64,000 nucleotides of DNA from Gammaproteobacteria bacterium (lineage in GTDB: Bacteria > Pseudomonadota > Gammaproteobacteria > Pseudomonadales > Cellvibrionaceae). Below the pieces are notes generated by a model. That model worked only from the letters and a program-made list of their open reading frames with translations. It searched no databases and was not told where the DNA came from. Where the stretch lies: positions 1,550,001 through 1,614,000 of the forward strand of contig SEBU01000001.1 of the NCBI GenBank assembly GCA_004173475.1, given 5' to 3'. Positions 18,975-29,667 of the stretch are shown piece by piece. A program made the translations under genes and the position numbers. The first letter of the stretch is position 1; every line of letters starts with the position of its first letter.

Positions 18975-19687
18975 AGATTTTTTTCTGATTTCCTAAAATG
19001 CATAACCACGCTTTTTCCCAATATTGGATTCAACATTCGCTCAAGTGTCTGGGTGAGCCAGGGTTTTTGCATGAGATCCCACACCAATAACCGATGATAC
19101 ATTTTTATGAGACGTGAATTATCTTGCGACTTCCACCACAAACATTTTAGCCACCAGAAAGGTGAATGTAGCGCGTGCGCCCAGTAGCGATGCATAAACG
19201 TAAAACCAAGATTCTCAATTTCTGAACGTAATTTGAATGCATCGAAAATTCGGATATGGCCACCTTCAACTTGGTGATAGGCTTGGCTTAGTCTCCAACA
19301 AATTTTTTCTGGCCATGCGCGCGGAACCGAAATAGCCAGCGTACCCTCGGGTTTTAATACACGCTTTATCTCCAACAAAACACCAGAGTAGTTTTCGATA
19401 TGTTCAAGCACTTCGCTACAAATTATTTTATCAAAGCTATTGTCCGCGAAAGGTAAACGTGTTGCATCTGTTTGCTGCAAAAAAAATTGACTCTTTGGAT
19501 TTTGCCCATTAAATGGAGCAAAACGTTCGCTCGCTATTTTCAAATCCTGCGAGGATAAATCGACTCCTATACCGAGAATGTCGTGTTCAAGACAGGCATG
19601 AATTATATGTCGCCCTTCTCCGCAGCCAACATCCAAAACTATATCGTCGTTAGTAAAATTAAGGAGCTTGTAATTTATTGTCAGCAA
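18971..19687 (-). CDS. Class I SAM-dependent methyltransferase
   Basis: DIVLDVGCGEGRHIIHA, FDKIICSEVLEHIENY; ATGA overlap with downstream gene. Confidence 0.9.
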   Translation of the reverse strand: MLTINYKLLNFTNDDIVLDVGCGEGRHIIHACLEHDILGIGVDLSSQDLKIASERFAPFNGQNPKSQFFLQQTDATRLPFADNSFDKIICSEVLEHIENYSGVLLEIKRVLKPEGTLAISVPRAWPEKICWRLSQAYHQVEGGHIRIFDAFKLRSEIENLGFTFMHRYWAHALHSPFWWLKCLWWKSQDNSRLIKMYHRLLVWDLMQKPWLTQTLERMLNPILGKSVVMHFRKSEKNL

Positions 19688-21013
19688 TTACGCATTACTC
19701 TTTAGATGCAGAACATGGCGATAATAATCACTTAATTGCGTAGCGACAATTGACCAGGATAGATGTTTAAGGCTACGAGCGCGTCCTCTGTCACTATAAT
19801 CTGCGTAACGAGCTTCGTTAGTTAGCAACTCTCGCAACGCAACGATCAATTCATTCACATCGCCGGCCTTCACAATATAAGCCGCATCACCCACCACTTC
19901 TGGTAATGCGCCACCATCACTGCAAATTAAAGGAATACCGCATGCAAGTGCCTCACCCGCAGGCAAACCAAATCCTTCGTAGAGTGAAGGCACAACCGCA
20001 ATTTTTGCGCGAGCATATTCAACGACAAGTTGCTCTGTGCTTATACCAGATTTAAATTCAACACAATTTTCCAACTTCAGCGCCTTTAATTCTTTTTCGG
20101 TGGAACCGTCTTCTTTTAATTTCCCAATAACAAGCAGTTGCAAGCCAGGAAATTCACTACGCAAATTTGCGATCGCTTTCAATAAAATGCTTAAGCCCTT
20201 CAATGGCTGATCGGAAGATGCTGTAGTAATAATTTTCCATGGTTTACGCGATATGTGTGGCAGAGGTTGAAAAATATCCGTATCAATACCATTTGGAATC
20301 ACTTTAATTTTTTCTTGCGGCAGCAAGAATGCATCAGCAATATCTTTACGTGATTGTTTCGACACAGTGACAATGTAGTTCAGCTGCTGAATAACGTTTC
20401 TCTGCATACCAAGAAAGTTATACCATCGCTTAATTAACCACCTCTGCCCTTTCGTAGAAGCGGCTTGTAACGCTAGCTCCAAATCACGCGTAATCGGGTG
20501 ATGCACAGTCGCAACTATATTCACGCCGCCATTTTGTAATTTCAGTAATCCGTAACACAGACTTTGATTGTCATGGACAATATCGTAACGCGGATTATTA
20601 TTTTTAAAATGCTTAGCAAGGCGACGGCCAAAGCAATAAGGCTCACCAAAGCCGCCGCTTAGCTTACTCCACCATTCATAAAAATCTGCGAACGACAAAA
20701 AATGTTTGGGTCGTAATGCCCGATGTGGGTTTTTATGCGCGTATAAATCCAGGCTGGGCAATTTAATTAAATTTACACGTGCATCCAGCTCTGGATAAGG
20801 TGGGCCGGAAATAACATCCACTTTATGGCCCATCTCAACCAAGGCCTTACTTAAATAATGAAGATAAATACCCTGGCCCCCAACGTGAGGATGGCTGCGA
20901 TAACCAAGTAGCGCTATAGATAAATTATTGATTGATAAAACATCATCATTAATTTTTTTTGCAGACGCGCGTACTTTTTCAACAGAGGAATAATTAACAG
21001 GTAGATAAGACAT
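19688..21013 (-). CDS. Glycosyltransferase family 4 protein
   Basis: GGQGIYLHYLSKAL, IPNGIDTDIFQP, VPSLYEGFGLPAGEALACGIPLICSDGGALPEV. Confidence 0.92.
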   Translation of the reverse strand: MSYLPVNYSSVEKVRASAKKINDDVLSINNLSIALLGYRSHPHVGGQGIYLHYLSKALVEMGHKVDVISGPPYPELDARVNLIKLPSLDLYAHKNPHRALRPKHFLSFADFYEWWSKLSGGFGEPYCFGRRLAKHFKNNNPRYDIVHDNQSLCYGLLKLQNGGVNIVATVHHPITRDLELALQAASTKGQRWLIKRWYNFLGMQRNVIQQLNYIVTVSKQSRKDIADAFLLPQEKIKVIPNGIDTDIFQPLPHISRKPWKIITTASSDQPLKGLSILLKAIANLRSEFPGLQLLVIGKLKEDGSTEKELKALKLENCVEFKSGISTEQLVVEYARAKIAVVPSLYEGFGLPAGEALACGIPLICSDGGALPEVVGDAAYIVKAGDVNELIVALRELLTNEARYADYSDRGRARSLKHLSWSIVATQLSDYYRHVLHLKSNA

Positions 21014-21018
21014 AAGAT

Positions 21019-21927
21019 TTATTCAGCCGGATTCTTTTTCCGCTGAGCGCGCGGGTGCGCACTATCATACACTTTTGCGAGATGTTGAAAATCCAGATGC
21101 GTATAGATTTGGGTAGTGGAAATATTTGCATGGCCGAGCATTTCCTGCACCAAACGCAAATCACTGCTGGATTCCAACATGTGGCTTGCAAAAGAATGTC
21201 GCAACATATGCGGATGAACGGGCGTGTCCATACCCTGTTTTATACTGAGTTGCTGCATACGCAATTGCACGGCGCGATGAGTAATACGTGTACCGCGTTG
21301 CGTGATAAAAACGGCTTGTTCCGTTTCATCTTTCAAAAAATGTTTGCGCGCCGGCAACCAGGCATTTAACGCAGCGATCGCATGAGAGCCTATTGGTAGC
21401 ATGCGAGTTTTATTTCCTTTTCCGAGAACAGTGACCATTTGATCCAGCAGGTCGATATGGTTTAAATCCAAACCAACCACTTCTGCCAACCGCAAACCCG
21501 ATGAGTAAATTAATTCCAGTAACGCATGGTCGCGCAAATCCAAGTCTGAATTGCCTGGGATATTTACAAACTGCGCAGTTTGGTCAACATCTAATGTTTT
21601 GGGTAATTTCTTGGGACTTTTTGGAGCCTGTATAGCATCAGCCGGATTATTTTTTGCCCAACCATTTCGAATCGCAAATGCAAAAAAACTGCGCATTGCC
21701 GAAAGCCAACGCGATAAACTTTTTCCACCCAAGCCCTGGCGATGTAATTGCGCCACCATTTGGCGAATATGTTGCGAGCGAATTGCCGATAAATCTGTAA
21801 GCGAAAATTTTTCGCAATAATCCGCAAATTTTTCCAGGTCGCGCTGATAATTCGTTTGGGTATGAATAGACAATTGCTTTTCACTGCGTAAGAATTCGTT
21901 AAACGCGATGAGTTCCTGTTGGTACAT
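21019..21927 (-). CDS. xerC: Tyrosine recombinase XerC
   Basis: YSSGLRLAEVVGLD, HPHMLRHSFASHMLESS, LGHANISTTQIYTHLDF. Confidence 0.92.
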   Translation of the reverse strand: MYQQELIAFNEFLRSEKQLSIHTQTNYQRDLEKFADYCEKFSLTDLSAIRSQHIRQMVAQLHRQGLGGKSLSRWLSAMRSFFAFAIRNGWAKNNPADAIQAPKSPKKLPKTLDVDQTAQFVNIPGNSDLDLRDHALLELIYSSGLRLAEVVGLDLNHIDLLDQMVTVLGKGNKTRMLPIGSHAIAALNAWLPARKHFLKDETEQAVFITQRGTRITHRAVQLRMQQLSIKQGMDTPVHPHMLRHSFASHMLESSSDLRLVQEMLGHANISTTQIYTHLDFQHLAKVYDSAHPRAQRKKNPAE

Positions 21928-22164
21928 AAGCGACCTGTAATAAAAATTTACTGTCGAAGAAGCATATAAATTTGTGATCGTTTTTTACTCACACCGATTA
22001 AGCGAAACGCTTCTAGATTATAACCACTCAGTTTAGCAGGGATATACTTCAGCTACTTAGGTTGCCCTAATAGCATACAAGAATCATCAACACCCTTGAA
22101 CTTTGGCGGCTTCGCCCCAACTGTTTTGTTCACTTAAACTTCGTTGTTACGGGTTGATCCCTTT

Positions 22165-22563
22165 ATGACTCAAACCTTTATTTTACAAAACCAGGACAAA
22201 CTTTTTTTTGGCAAAAACAAAGAGTGGGTCGATGGTTATGATGCCAATTCAGTATTCAAAACTCCGCATAAAGATGAAGCGGTAAACCAGATGTTTGAAA
22301 TTACATCAAAGGATTACAAGCAACGCGTCAAAGTAATCCCTTGTGATCTTGACGATAAGGGGCTGCCGATGATTGAGGCGGATATCATGCCTGCCCCTTT
22401 ACCCAAGATACCCAAGCCGCCTAAAGCCGGTACGGATTTATTTGCTGAACCTGCTGCTGAACAACTCGATAATGATGAGGCTGAACCGGAGGAGGAGCTG
22501 ATCTTCACGACTGAAAGCGATGAAGATGAAAACTCACCTGCAACTCAAGCTAAACTAATCTAA
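22165..22563 (+). CDS. Hypothetical protein with acidic C-terminal tail
   Basis: ORF MTQTFILQNQDKLFFGKNKEWVDGYDANSVFKTPHKDEAVNQMFE...; no family recognised. Confidence 0.6.
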   Translation: MTQTFILQNQDKLFFGKNKEWVDGYDANSVFKTPHKDEAVNQMFEITSKDYKQRVKVIPCDLDDKGLPMIEADIMPAPLPKIPKPPKAGTDLFAEPAAEQLDNDEAEPEEELIFTTESDEDENSPATQAKLI

Positions 22564-22583
22564 CCATAACATTAAACAGGGGT

Positions 22584-24236
22584 TTGGCTTTGCCTACGAC
22601 TAATAATGCCAACTGGCGCGCGCATCTGGCCGCTTTCGCCGAGACACCCTCCAACGCGACCTTAACAGGTATTTTACGGGGCCTCGAAAAAGAGAGCTTA
22701 CGCGTTACCGCAGACGGACAGCTCGCTCAAACCAGTCATCCTATTGGCTTAGGCTCGGCATTAAAGCATCCCCACATCACAACCGATTACAGCGAATCAC
22801 TACTCGAATTTATTACCGATCCTTTCGACAATATACCCGCGCTCTTGCAGCAGCTTGATGATATTCATCGCTTTACCTATCAGGAACTGGCTAAAAACGG
22901 CGAACGTTTATGGCCAGCGAGCATGCCCAATAGCTTGCCTCAGGATGCGGATATTCCGGTCGCGCGTTATGGCAATTCTAATATCGGGGCCATGAAAACT
23001 ATTTATCGCATCGGGCTCGGGCACAGGTATGGTCGCAGCATGCAGACCATTGCCGGTGTGCACTACAATTTTTCTTTGCCCGATAGTTTTTGGCGCGAAC
23101 TTCAGCAACGTGAAAATAATACCGAATCACTACAAGATTTCAAAACTGCACGCTATTTTGCGCTGATCCGTAATTTCCGTCGTTATTTCTGGCTGTTGGT
23201 TTATCTTTTTGGTGCAGCGCCAGCGGTGAGCAATGAGTTTGTGCAAGATCGCAAGCACCGTTTGCAACCGTTGGAAAATGACACCCATACCCAACATCTT
23301 CCTTTTGCAACTTCATTACGAATGGGAGATTTGGGTTATCAAAGCGATGCACAACAATCGCTGTTTGTATGTTACAACCATATCAATTCTTATTTAAGTA
23401 CTCTATGCGGTGCGATTACACAGCCGCATCCCGCTTACGAAGCTATAGGCGTAAAAGATGAGTCCGGTAATTACAAACAACTGAACACCAGTTTATTACA
23501 AATTGAAAATGAATTTTATTCCAGCATTAGACCAAAGCGCACGACTCAACCTGGTGAAACCGCGCTGCAAGCTTTGCGTTTGGGTGGGGTGGAATACATT
23601 GAAGTTCGCTGCATAGATTTGAATCCCTATGAACCGCTCGGCGTAACGGCGGAACAATTGCGCGTCATGGATGCATTTCTTTTATATTGTCTGCTCAGTG
23701 ACAGCCCGCAAACACCTAACGATGAATATAAAGCCTGGACCGAAAACCAGAAACGTATTGTTTATTCGGGTCGAGATCCAAAGCTGACACTTTTACGCGA
23801 TGGCAATGAAGTCACGTTTAAAGATTGGGCGCACGAAATATTAGAAAGCTCTCTCGAATGCGCGAAGCTACTTGATCAAAGTTACGCGAGTGAAGATTAC
23901 ACTAACGCTGTGCAAAACCAATTTGCAAAAATTGCAGACCCTGAATTAACTCCCTCCGCAAGAGTGCTTAAAGAGTTGAAACGGGGAAAAACTTTTCTCG
24001 ATCACACTCTCGATCTTGCGGAGATGCATCGCCAGCATTTCAGCGATAGATCTCTATCACCAGAAGTGCTGGCCGCAGCACATTTGCAAGCAGCAAAATC
24101 CTTAGCTGATCAGGCCAAACTCGAAGAATCAAACCAGAGTTCTTTGGACGACTATCTTGCGAGTTATTATGCGCAGTATCATTCATGCGGTTGTACTGCG
24201 AGCGAGGACAGCAAAAAACCGACGGCTTGTGTGTAA
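22584..24236 (+). CDS. gshA: Glutamate-cysteine ligase
   Basis: GLEKESLRVTADG, TDYSESLLEFITDPFD, GVEYIEVRCIDLNPYEPLG; TTG start. Confidence 0.95.
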   Translation: MALPTTNNANWRAHLAAFAETPSNATLTGILRGLEKESLRVTADGQLAQTSHPIGLGSALKHPHITTDYSESLLEFITDPFDNIPALLQQLDDIHRFTYQELAKNGERLWPASMPNSLPQDADIPVARYGNSNIGAMKTIYRIGLGHRYGRSMQTIAGVHYNFSLPDSFWRELQQRENNTESLQDFKTARYFALIRNFRRYFWLLVYLFGAAPAVSNEFVQDRKHRLQPLENDTHTQHLPFATSLRMGDLGYQSDAQQSLFVCYNHINSYLSTLCGAITQPHPAYEAIGVKDESGNYKQLNTSLLQIENEFYSSIRPKRTTQPGETALQALRLGGVEYIEVRCIDLNPYEPLGVTAEQLRVMDAFLLYCLLSDSPQTPNDEYKAWTENQKRIVYSGRDPKLTLLRDGNEVTFKDWAHEILESSLECAKLLDQSYASEDYTNAVQNQFAKIADPELTPSARVLKELKRGKTFLDHTLDLAEMHRQHFSDRSLSPEVLAAAHLQAAKSLADQAKLEESNQSSLDDYLASYYAQYHSCGCTASEDSKKPTACV

Positions 24237-24396
24237 AACATTATTCGCTTTCTGTTACAAAATTTTTGACATAAGAAAACCAATACTTTTTTAGAACGCT
24301 CGAAATTTAAATCAATATCAAATAATTAAATAATAACTGTTCGTGGGCATTACGTAATGCTCACATCCACGTAAACTGTACGACACGACTTTATTT

Positions 24397-24615
24397 TTAT
24401 TCGCTGGCCGATGTTTGGGGGTCAGTATTTATGACGTCCGCAACATCTACTTTAACAACTTTGATATTCTCGATATCCGTTTTACCGTAGGGTTTAGCTG
24501 CCGCCTCGACTTTTTTCCTCGCTTCTTCAAACGTCAACGATTCTGAATCAGTTATGACTTCAAGCGATTCATCCTGTCCATCTAAGGTGTAATGAACAAT
24601 ATAACGATGTTCCAT
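24397..24615 (-). CDS. Hypothetical 72-aa protein
   Basis: ORF MEHRYIVHYTLDGQDESLEVITDSESLTFEEARKKVEAAAKPYG. Confidence 0.5.
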   Translation of the reverse strand: MEHRYIVHYTLDGQDESLEVITDSESLTFEEARKKVEAAAKPYGKTDIENIKVVKVDVADVINTDPQTSASE

Positions 24616-24846
24616 TTTGGTTCTCCACTATCAAAAACAACGATATGAATTTGATTTTACCTTCGAACTCTTTCAGGAAAGGTTCGTCAGCGTACAAAGG
24701 CTTTCGAAGAGCTCGTTTAAATTGCAATATAAATTATCGTTAAGGGTAATCAGAAAAAAGTATGTCAACTCAATAATGAGTTTGAATTTTTGGGAAATGG
24801 AAGGCTAATAGATGTTAGATACGCCATACAATTTATTACAGTCGAT

Positions 24847-27513
24847 TTAATTTCTCTTCAGCCGCAATAGAAAATCTGCCTCTGACATTGGTCGGCCAAT
24901 ATGAAAGCCTTGGCCAAATTCGCAGCCTGCTTCGCGCAAAAATTCAGCTTGCTCCGGTGTTTCAATACCTTCGCCTGTTACTTCGGCGTTAAGCGTATGA
25001 GCCATGGCGATGATAGTGTTGACCAAATTAGTATTACGTTTTTGATCCGGTACGCCTTCTAAAAACAGGCGATCAATTTTCAACTTGCCCACTTCAAAAC
25101 GACGCAAGTAACTAAAGGAAGCATAGCCGGTACCGAAATCGTCGATAGCGAGTTTTATTTTATGTAAGCGCAAGTGTTTAAGATTTTGTTCAACGGCAGG
25201 TGCCGAGCTCAAGGCAATCCCTTCAGTGACTTCCAATTCCAACGCATTAGAATTAACAGCCTCTTCTTTCAATACGCGGCAAACATCCTCAGCGAAGTTT
25301 GCATGCTCCAGCTGGATCATTGAGACGTTCACAGAAATCGTAAGCGGACTAAGCGTCTCCTGTTGCCATTCTTTAATTTGCCTAAGTGCTTTTCGCAGAA
25401 CCCAGATCCCAATTTCATAAATGCTTCCGGTGGCCTCAGCGATTGGGATAAATGTTACGGGGCTAATCAAGCCTCGCGAGGAATGCTGCCAACGAATAAG
25501 TGCTTCAGCACCGCAAATTTTGCCGGTTTTGAGACCAATAATAGGTTGATAAACCAGGAAAAGTTCGTTGCGCGTTAGCGCTTGTTGGAGTTCTTCTCGA
25601 AGCGCTTGCTCTTCTTGTTCAGCCGCATGATGTTCCAAGCTATATTCAACCCAGGTATTTTCGCGATTTGCACGATGCAACGTGTGCAACGCGATTTCTG
25701 CATTGTGTAGGGTCAGCGCCCATTGTGCTGCTGACTGCAGATAGCTGACTCCAATATTCAAACGTGTCATGAGCGAAATATCTTTGGCTTTTACCGGGCT
25801 TGAGAAGAACCCAAAGAGCATATCCATACGCTGGGTTAAATTAACGCCCCGCTCTAAATCCAATACTAACGCAAATCGATTGTCACCAACACGGCCAAGC
25901 AATTCGTGGGCGCTGCAAAAGTGTTCCAACCGCCGGGCGACTCCTTTCAGAAGCTGATCACCCGTTGCCACACCGTATTTGTCATTGATTAACACAAGGC
26001 TTTCAACATTAACCAGTACGCAGACATATTTATTGTCGTATTCAGGATTGAAAACCAGCTCATCGACTTTTTGACCTAGGCAGACGCGATTAGGTAGACC
26101 TGTCAGCTCGTCATAATAAATGCGCTGACTCAGCTCCTGTTCTGCTCGCTTACGGGCTTGGGATTCAATGGATAGGGCCAGCATATCCGCAATCGACGCT
26201 AAAAAATTAACCTCGTCCGGCCGCCATTGGCGCGTCGCGGGATTCATTGCCAAAACCACGCCCATGGCTTTATCGCGAACCAGGGTAGGCATCGCCAGCA
26301 AAGCACCCGCTGACCCTGTATTAATCCAATACTCTGGATTTTCCTCGGCCATTATTTGGCTCACAACCAGCCCTGCCTTACGGTCAAGTACGTCAAACAG
26401 CCAAGGCGCATGGATGCGCTCTATGTTGAGACCAAAAATTACAACGCGGCGAGATTTTTCAACTTTTGCCTTGCAGCTGAGCGTTTGGCCGTCCTTGCTG
26501 AGTTCCCAAACGGACAGATGAGGTAAATCTAGTGTGGTGCCCGCCAACAAGGCAGCTTCTTCCGCATAGACTTCCGAGGTTGGAATTGCATCTTTACTGA
26601 GTGCAAGGCTTCTTAAGGCGTCACCTTGCGCGGCCAAGCGCTGCGCCTGCGCTAACTGGCTCGCTCTAAGTCGCGAAGCTAATCGTCCTAACAATACCGC
26701 TATGGCTGTGAGCACACCGAGCAGGCCCAATACATACGGCAATATGGACGAGAAAATTCGGTTACCTGGCATGTCCAGTTGCCAACGCAAGTATCCCTGC
26801 ACCTCGCCTTGCAGATTTTTAAGCGGAATACTCGGCTCGCCAGCGACCCTTTGGCTGCCAATGTTTGGATTGAGCAACTTAAAGTTTTCACCTAACTTAT
26901 GAAGCCAGCGCTGATCAAGTGCAGACGCAAATAACATAAAGCGCCCATTGGGTGGGATACGCGTTTGATTTTCTGACGCTATACCTTCCATAGCGACCAT
27001 ATAGTAAGTGTCTACCCCTGCCTCCGTGGTTTTAAAATATCCCAAAGGCGATGGCGCGCCGCTAAAAGGATTGTATCGCTCTGCCGCGGGATAAAAACTT
27101 TCCACCAACTGAGCAATGCTTTGTGCACGCGTATCGGGCGGTACAAACTTCCCATCAATCAACAAATAATTTATTCGCCGATGACGATCAACTATGGCTT
27201 CTATATTGATATTTTGGTTCGCGTAAGCCGAGCCCGACATATTGACCTTAAGCCACTCAGTATTCAGGGTTTCACCATTCACATTTTCGTCCATGGCATC
27301 CCAAATGGAATATTCGTGCAAATCACCGACAAACTGCTGCCCACGTTGCTCCAATCCTGAAGCGACCATTTCCTGGGAGCGGAGAATAAAAAGCTTATCT
27401 TGTTGAGTGATAGTGAACTTAACGACACTCAGTACGCCGCCAACCGTAGCGGCGATTAATATCACCAACAACAGGCTTGGACTGGCTAAAGGTTTACGCA
27501 AAAAACTTAACAA
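24847..27513 (-). CDS. CHASE4-GAF-GGDEF(degenerate)-EAL signalling protein
   Basis: SIWDAMDENVNGETLNTEWL periplasmic region, GAF, YDELTGLPNR, RVGDNRF in place of GG(D/E)EF, GAEALIRWQ, IDDFGTGYAS, EGIETPEQ. Confidence 0.93.
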   Translation of the reverse strand: MLSFLRKPLASPSLLLVILIAATVGGVLSVVKFTITQQDKLFILRSQEMVASGLEQRGQQFVGDLHEYSIWDAMDENVNGETLNTEWLKVNMSGSAYANQNINIEAIVDRHRRINYLLIDGKFVPPDTRAQSIAQLVESFYPAAERYNPFSGAPSPLGYFKTTEAGVDTYYMVAMEGIASENQTRIPPNGRFMLFASALDQRWLHKLGENFKLLNPNIGSQRVAGEPSIPLKNLQGEVQGYLRWQLDMPGNRIFSSILPYVLGLLGVLTAIAVLLGRLASRLRASQLAQAQRLAAQGDALRSLALSKDAIPTSEVYAEEAALLAGTTLDLPHLSVWELSKDGQTLSCKAKVEKSRRVVIFGLNIERIHAPWLFDVLDRKAGLVVSQIMAEENPEYWINTGSAGALLAMPTLVRDKAMGVVLAMNPATRQWRPDEVNFLASIADMLALSIESQARKRAEQELSQRIYYDELTGLPNRVCLGQKVDELVFNPEYDNKYVCVLVNVESLVLINDKYGVATGDQLLKGVARRLEHFCSAHELLGRVGDNRFALVLDLERGVNLTQRMDMLFGFFSSPVKAKDISLMTRLNIGVSYLQSAAQWALTLHNAEIALHTLHRANRENTWVEYSLEHHAAEQEEQALREELQQALTRNELFLVYQPIIGLKTGKICGAEALIRWQHSSRGLISPVTFIPIAEATGSIYEIGIWVLRKALRQIKEWQQETLSPLTISVNVSMIQLEHANFAEDVCRVLKEEAVNSNALELEVTEGIALSSAPAVEQNLKHLRLHKIKLAIDDFGTGYASFSYLRRFEVGKLKIDRLFLEGVPDQKRNTNLVNTIIAMAHTLNAEVTGEGIETPEQAEFLREAGCEFGQGFHIGRPMSEADFLLRLKRN

Positions 27514-27760
27514 AATATTATCCGACTCTTAGGGTTTGTTTTACCAAAGTGATGGATACAGCATAGCCAATAAACCTGATCATAGCTGGCTATTGAGAGG
27601 GAAATTAAGCCTTTCAAAACAGGCGCAACATATAAAAACTACAGCATGTGAAAGGGCCACGCGGCAGCTTTGTGGTATTATGCGGCCCAAATTTTCCATC
27701 TCTCCATCGTGGTGTTCGAGCCTGGCTTGAACCTGCGAATTTCCCACTCCGGAGCTACCC

Positions 27761-28990
27761 ATGAGCAAAACTTCCCTCGTTAAGAGCAAAATTAAATTTC
27801 TGCTATTGGAAGGCGTGCACCAATCAGCGGTGCAAATCTTGAATGAGCAAGGCTATACCAATATTGAATACCTGAAGACTGCATTAGATGAAGATGCCCT
27901 CATCGAAAAAATTCAGGACGCTCATTTTGTCGGTTTGCGTTCACGCACCCAGTTGACACGTCGCGTGTTTGAAAACGCACCTAAATTAATAGCGGCAGGC
28001 TGCTTCTGTATCGGCACCAATCAGGTAGATTTGAAAGCAGCACAAGAACACGGCGTTGCAGTTTTTAACGCACCCTACTCCAACACTCGTTCGGTAGCCG
28101 AATTGGTGATTGCAGAAGCAATTTTATTGCTCCGTAATGTTCCGCAGAAAAATGCGGTTTGTCACCGCGGTGGCTGGGATAAATCAGCCGTAGGTTCGTA
28201 CGAAATTCGCGGTAAAACGCTCGGCCTTATTGGTTACGGCTCTATCGGCAGCCAGACCTCCGTTCTTGCCGAGTCACTCGGTATGGATGTTCAGTTTTAC
28301 GACACCATCACTAAGCTACCCTTGGGTAACGCCAATCAAATCCGTGAGTTGGATGATCTGCTGTCGACGTCAGATATTATTAGCTTGCACGTGCCTGAAA
28401 CCGCAGCCACTCAAAATATGATTGGTGCGCGTGAAATTTCCTTAATGAAAAAAGGTGCAATTTTAATTAATGCATCGCGTGGAACGGTTGTCGATATTGA
28501 CGCGCTGGCAGCAGCCATTAAATCAGGTGCGCTTGCAGGTGCAGCGATTGACGTATTCCCCGAAGAGCCTAAAGCAAATGATGATGAATTTGTGAGCCCT
28601 TTGCGCGGACTGGATAATGTTATTTTGACTCCACACATTGGCGGTTCAACCATGGAAGCGCAAGCAAATATTGGCGTTGAAGTGGCGGAAAAATTAATTA
28701 AATATTCTGACAACGGCACCACTATCAGTTCGGTTAATTTCCCTGAAGTTGCGTTACCAGGCCACCCGGATGCACATCGTTTATTACATGTGCATGCGAA
28801 CGTGCCCGGTATTCTTTCAAAAATTAACAATATTTTTTCGGATCGTCACATCAACATCGCTTCGCAATATTTGCAAACCAATGACAAAGTAGGTTATGTG
28901 GTGGTAGATATAAACTCACCTTACGATGAAGTTGCGCTGGAACAATTGAAAAATATCGAAGGGACTATTCGCTGCAGAGTTTTGTTTTAA
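27761..28990 (+). CDS. serA: D-3-phosphoglycerate dehydrogenase
   Basis: GCFCIGTNQVDL, LGLIGYGSIGSQ, ILTPHIGGSTMEAQ, C-terminal ACT domain. Confidence 0.95.
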   Translation: MSKTSLVKSKIKFLLLEGVHQSAVQILNEQGYTNIEYLKTALDEDALIEKIQDAHFVGLRSRTQLTRRVFENAPKLIAAGCFCIGTNQVDLKAAQEHGVAVFNAPYSNTRSVAELVIAEAILLLRNVPQKNAVCHRGGWDKSAVGSYEIRGKTLGLIGYGSIGSQTSVLAESLGMDVQFYDTITKLPLGNANQIRELDDLLSTSDIISLHVPETAATQNMIGAREISLMKKGAILINASRGTVVDIDALAAAIKSGALAGAAIDVFPEEPKANDDEFVSPLRGLDNVILTPHIGGSTMEAQANIGVEVAEKLIKYSDNGTTISSVNFPEVALPGHPDAHRLLHVHANVPGILSKINNIFSDRHINIASQYLQTNDKVGYVVVDINSPYDEVALEQLKNIEGTIRCRVLF

Positions 28991-29009
28991 TTATTAAGTA
29001 AGCGCTCTT

Positions 29010-29046
29010 AAAAAAAGCCGCCAGAAAATTATCTGGCGGCTTTTTT
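29010..29046. terminator. Bidirectional rho-independent terminator
   Basis: AAAAAAA-GCCGCCAGA-aaatta-TCTGGCGGC-TTTTTT between convergent genes. Confidence 0.92.
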
Positions 29047-29050
29047 ATTT

Positions 29051-29617
29051 TTAAAGCAATTGGTGAACACCGATAATCACGTAGGGGTTTTCACCTGGCT
29101 TCAATTGTGGAATTTCCAAGGTGCCTAAAAATATCGCATGATTTAAATAAGCGTATTTGCTATCGCTAGGCGCTTCCAATTCCAGAACAGAGCGAATGTA
29201 AGGAGCAACATTTTTCTCGTCCGTTACTGGCGAATGAATCAGCGCTCTATTAATAACCTGGATCAGCACTCCATCGTTCGTTTTCAAAAGATAACGCGCG
29301 TGTAATTCTGTGTCGCCATCGGCCCGGGTCACTTGCCAGTCAGCCCCGCCAGGAATTACCGTGCCGTTGATATGCGGGCCGGTAAAAGTTCCGCCGAGAA
29401 TAGGAATAGTGCGCCTCGTACCGTATTTACTTGCGCCTAATTCCAACACGCTACCAATGTCTACTTTCGCGTCCCAAATATGCTTAGTGACAAAACGGTG
29501 CTCGGGTTCGCCATCGACCGGACTGTTTTTATCGTTACTTTTGGCAGATCTGATTGATTCGCCTGCATGACAGGAAAAAACATAAAGTAAGGATAATAAA
29601 CCAATTAAAATTCTCAT
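29051..29617 (-). CDS. DUF3237 domain-containing exported protein
   Basis: GGTFTGPHINGTVIPGGADWQVTRADGDTELHARYLLKTNDGVLI. Confidence 0.88.
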   Translation of the reverse strand: MRILIGLLSLLYVFSCHAGESIRSAKSNDKNSPVDGEPEHRFVTKHIWDAKVDIGSVLELGASKYGTRRTIPILGGTFTGPHINGTVIPGGADWQVTRADGDTELHARYLLKTNDGVLIQVINRALIHSPVTDEKNVAPYIRSVLELEAPSDSKYAYLNHAIFLGTLEIPQLKPGENPYVIIGVHQLL

Positions 29618-29667
29618 CTTGCTCTCAAGTTAGGGTTCAATTTTTATCTAGGCTTTTTTTATAAAAT

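Noticed and set aside
21019-21927. Tyrosine recombinase as an integrase marking a genomic island
   Set aside because: Sequence reads as XerC (housekeeping dimer resolution); no att-like repeats, tRNA or phage genes nearby.
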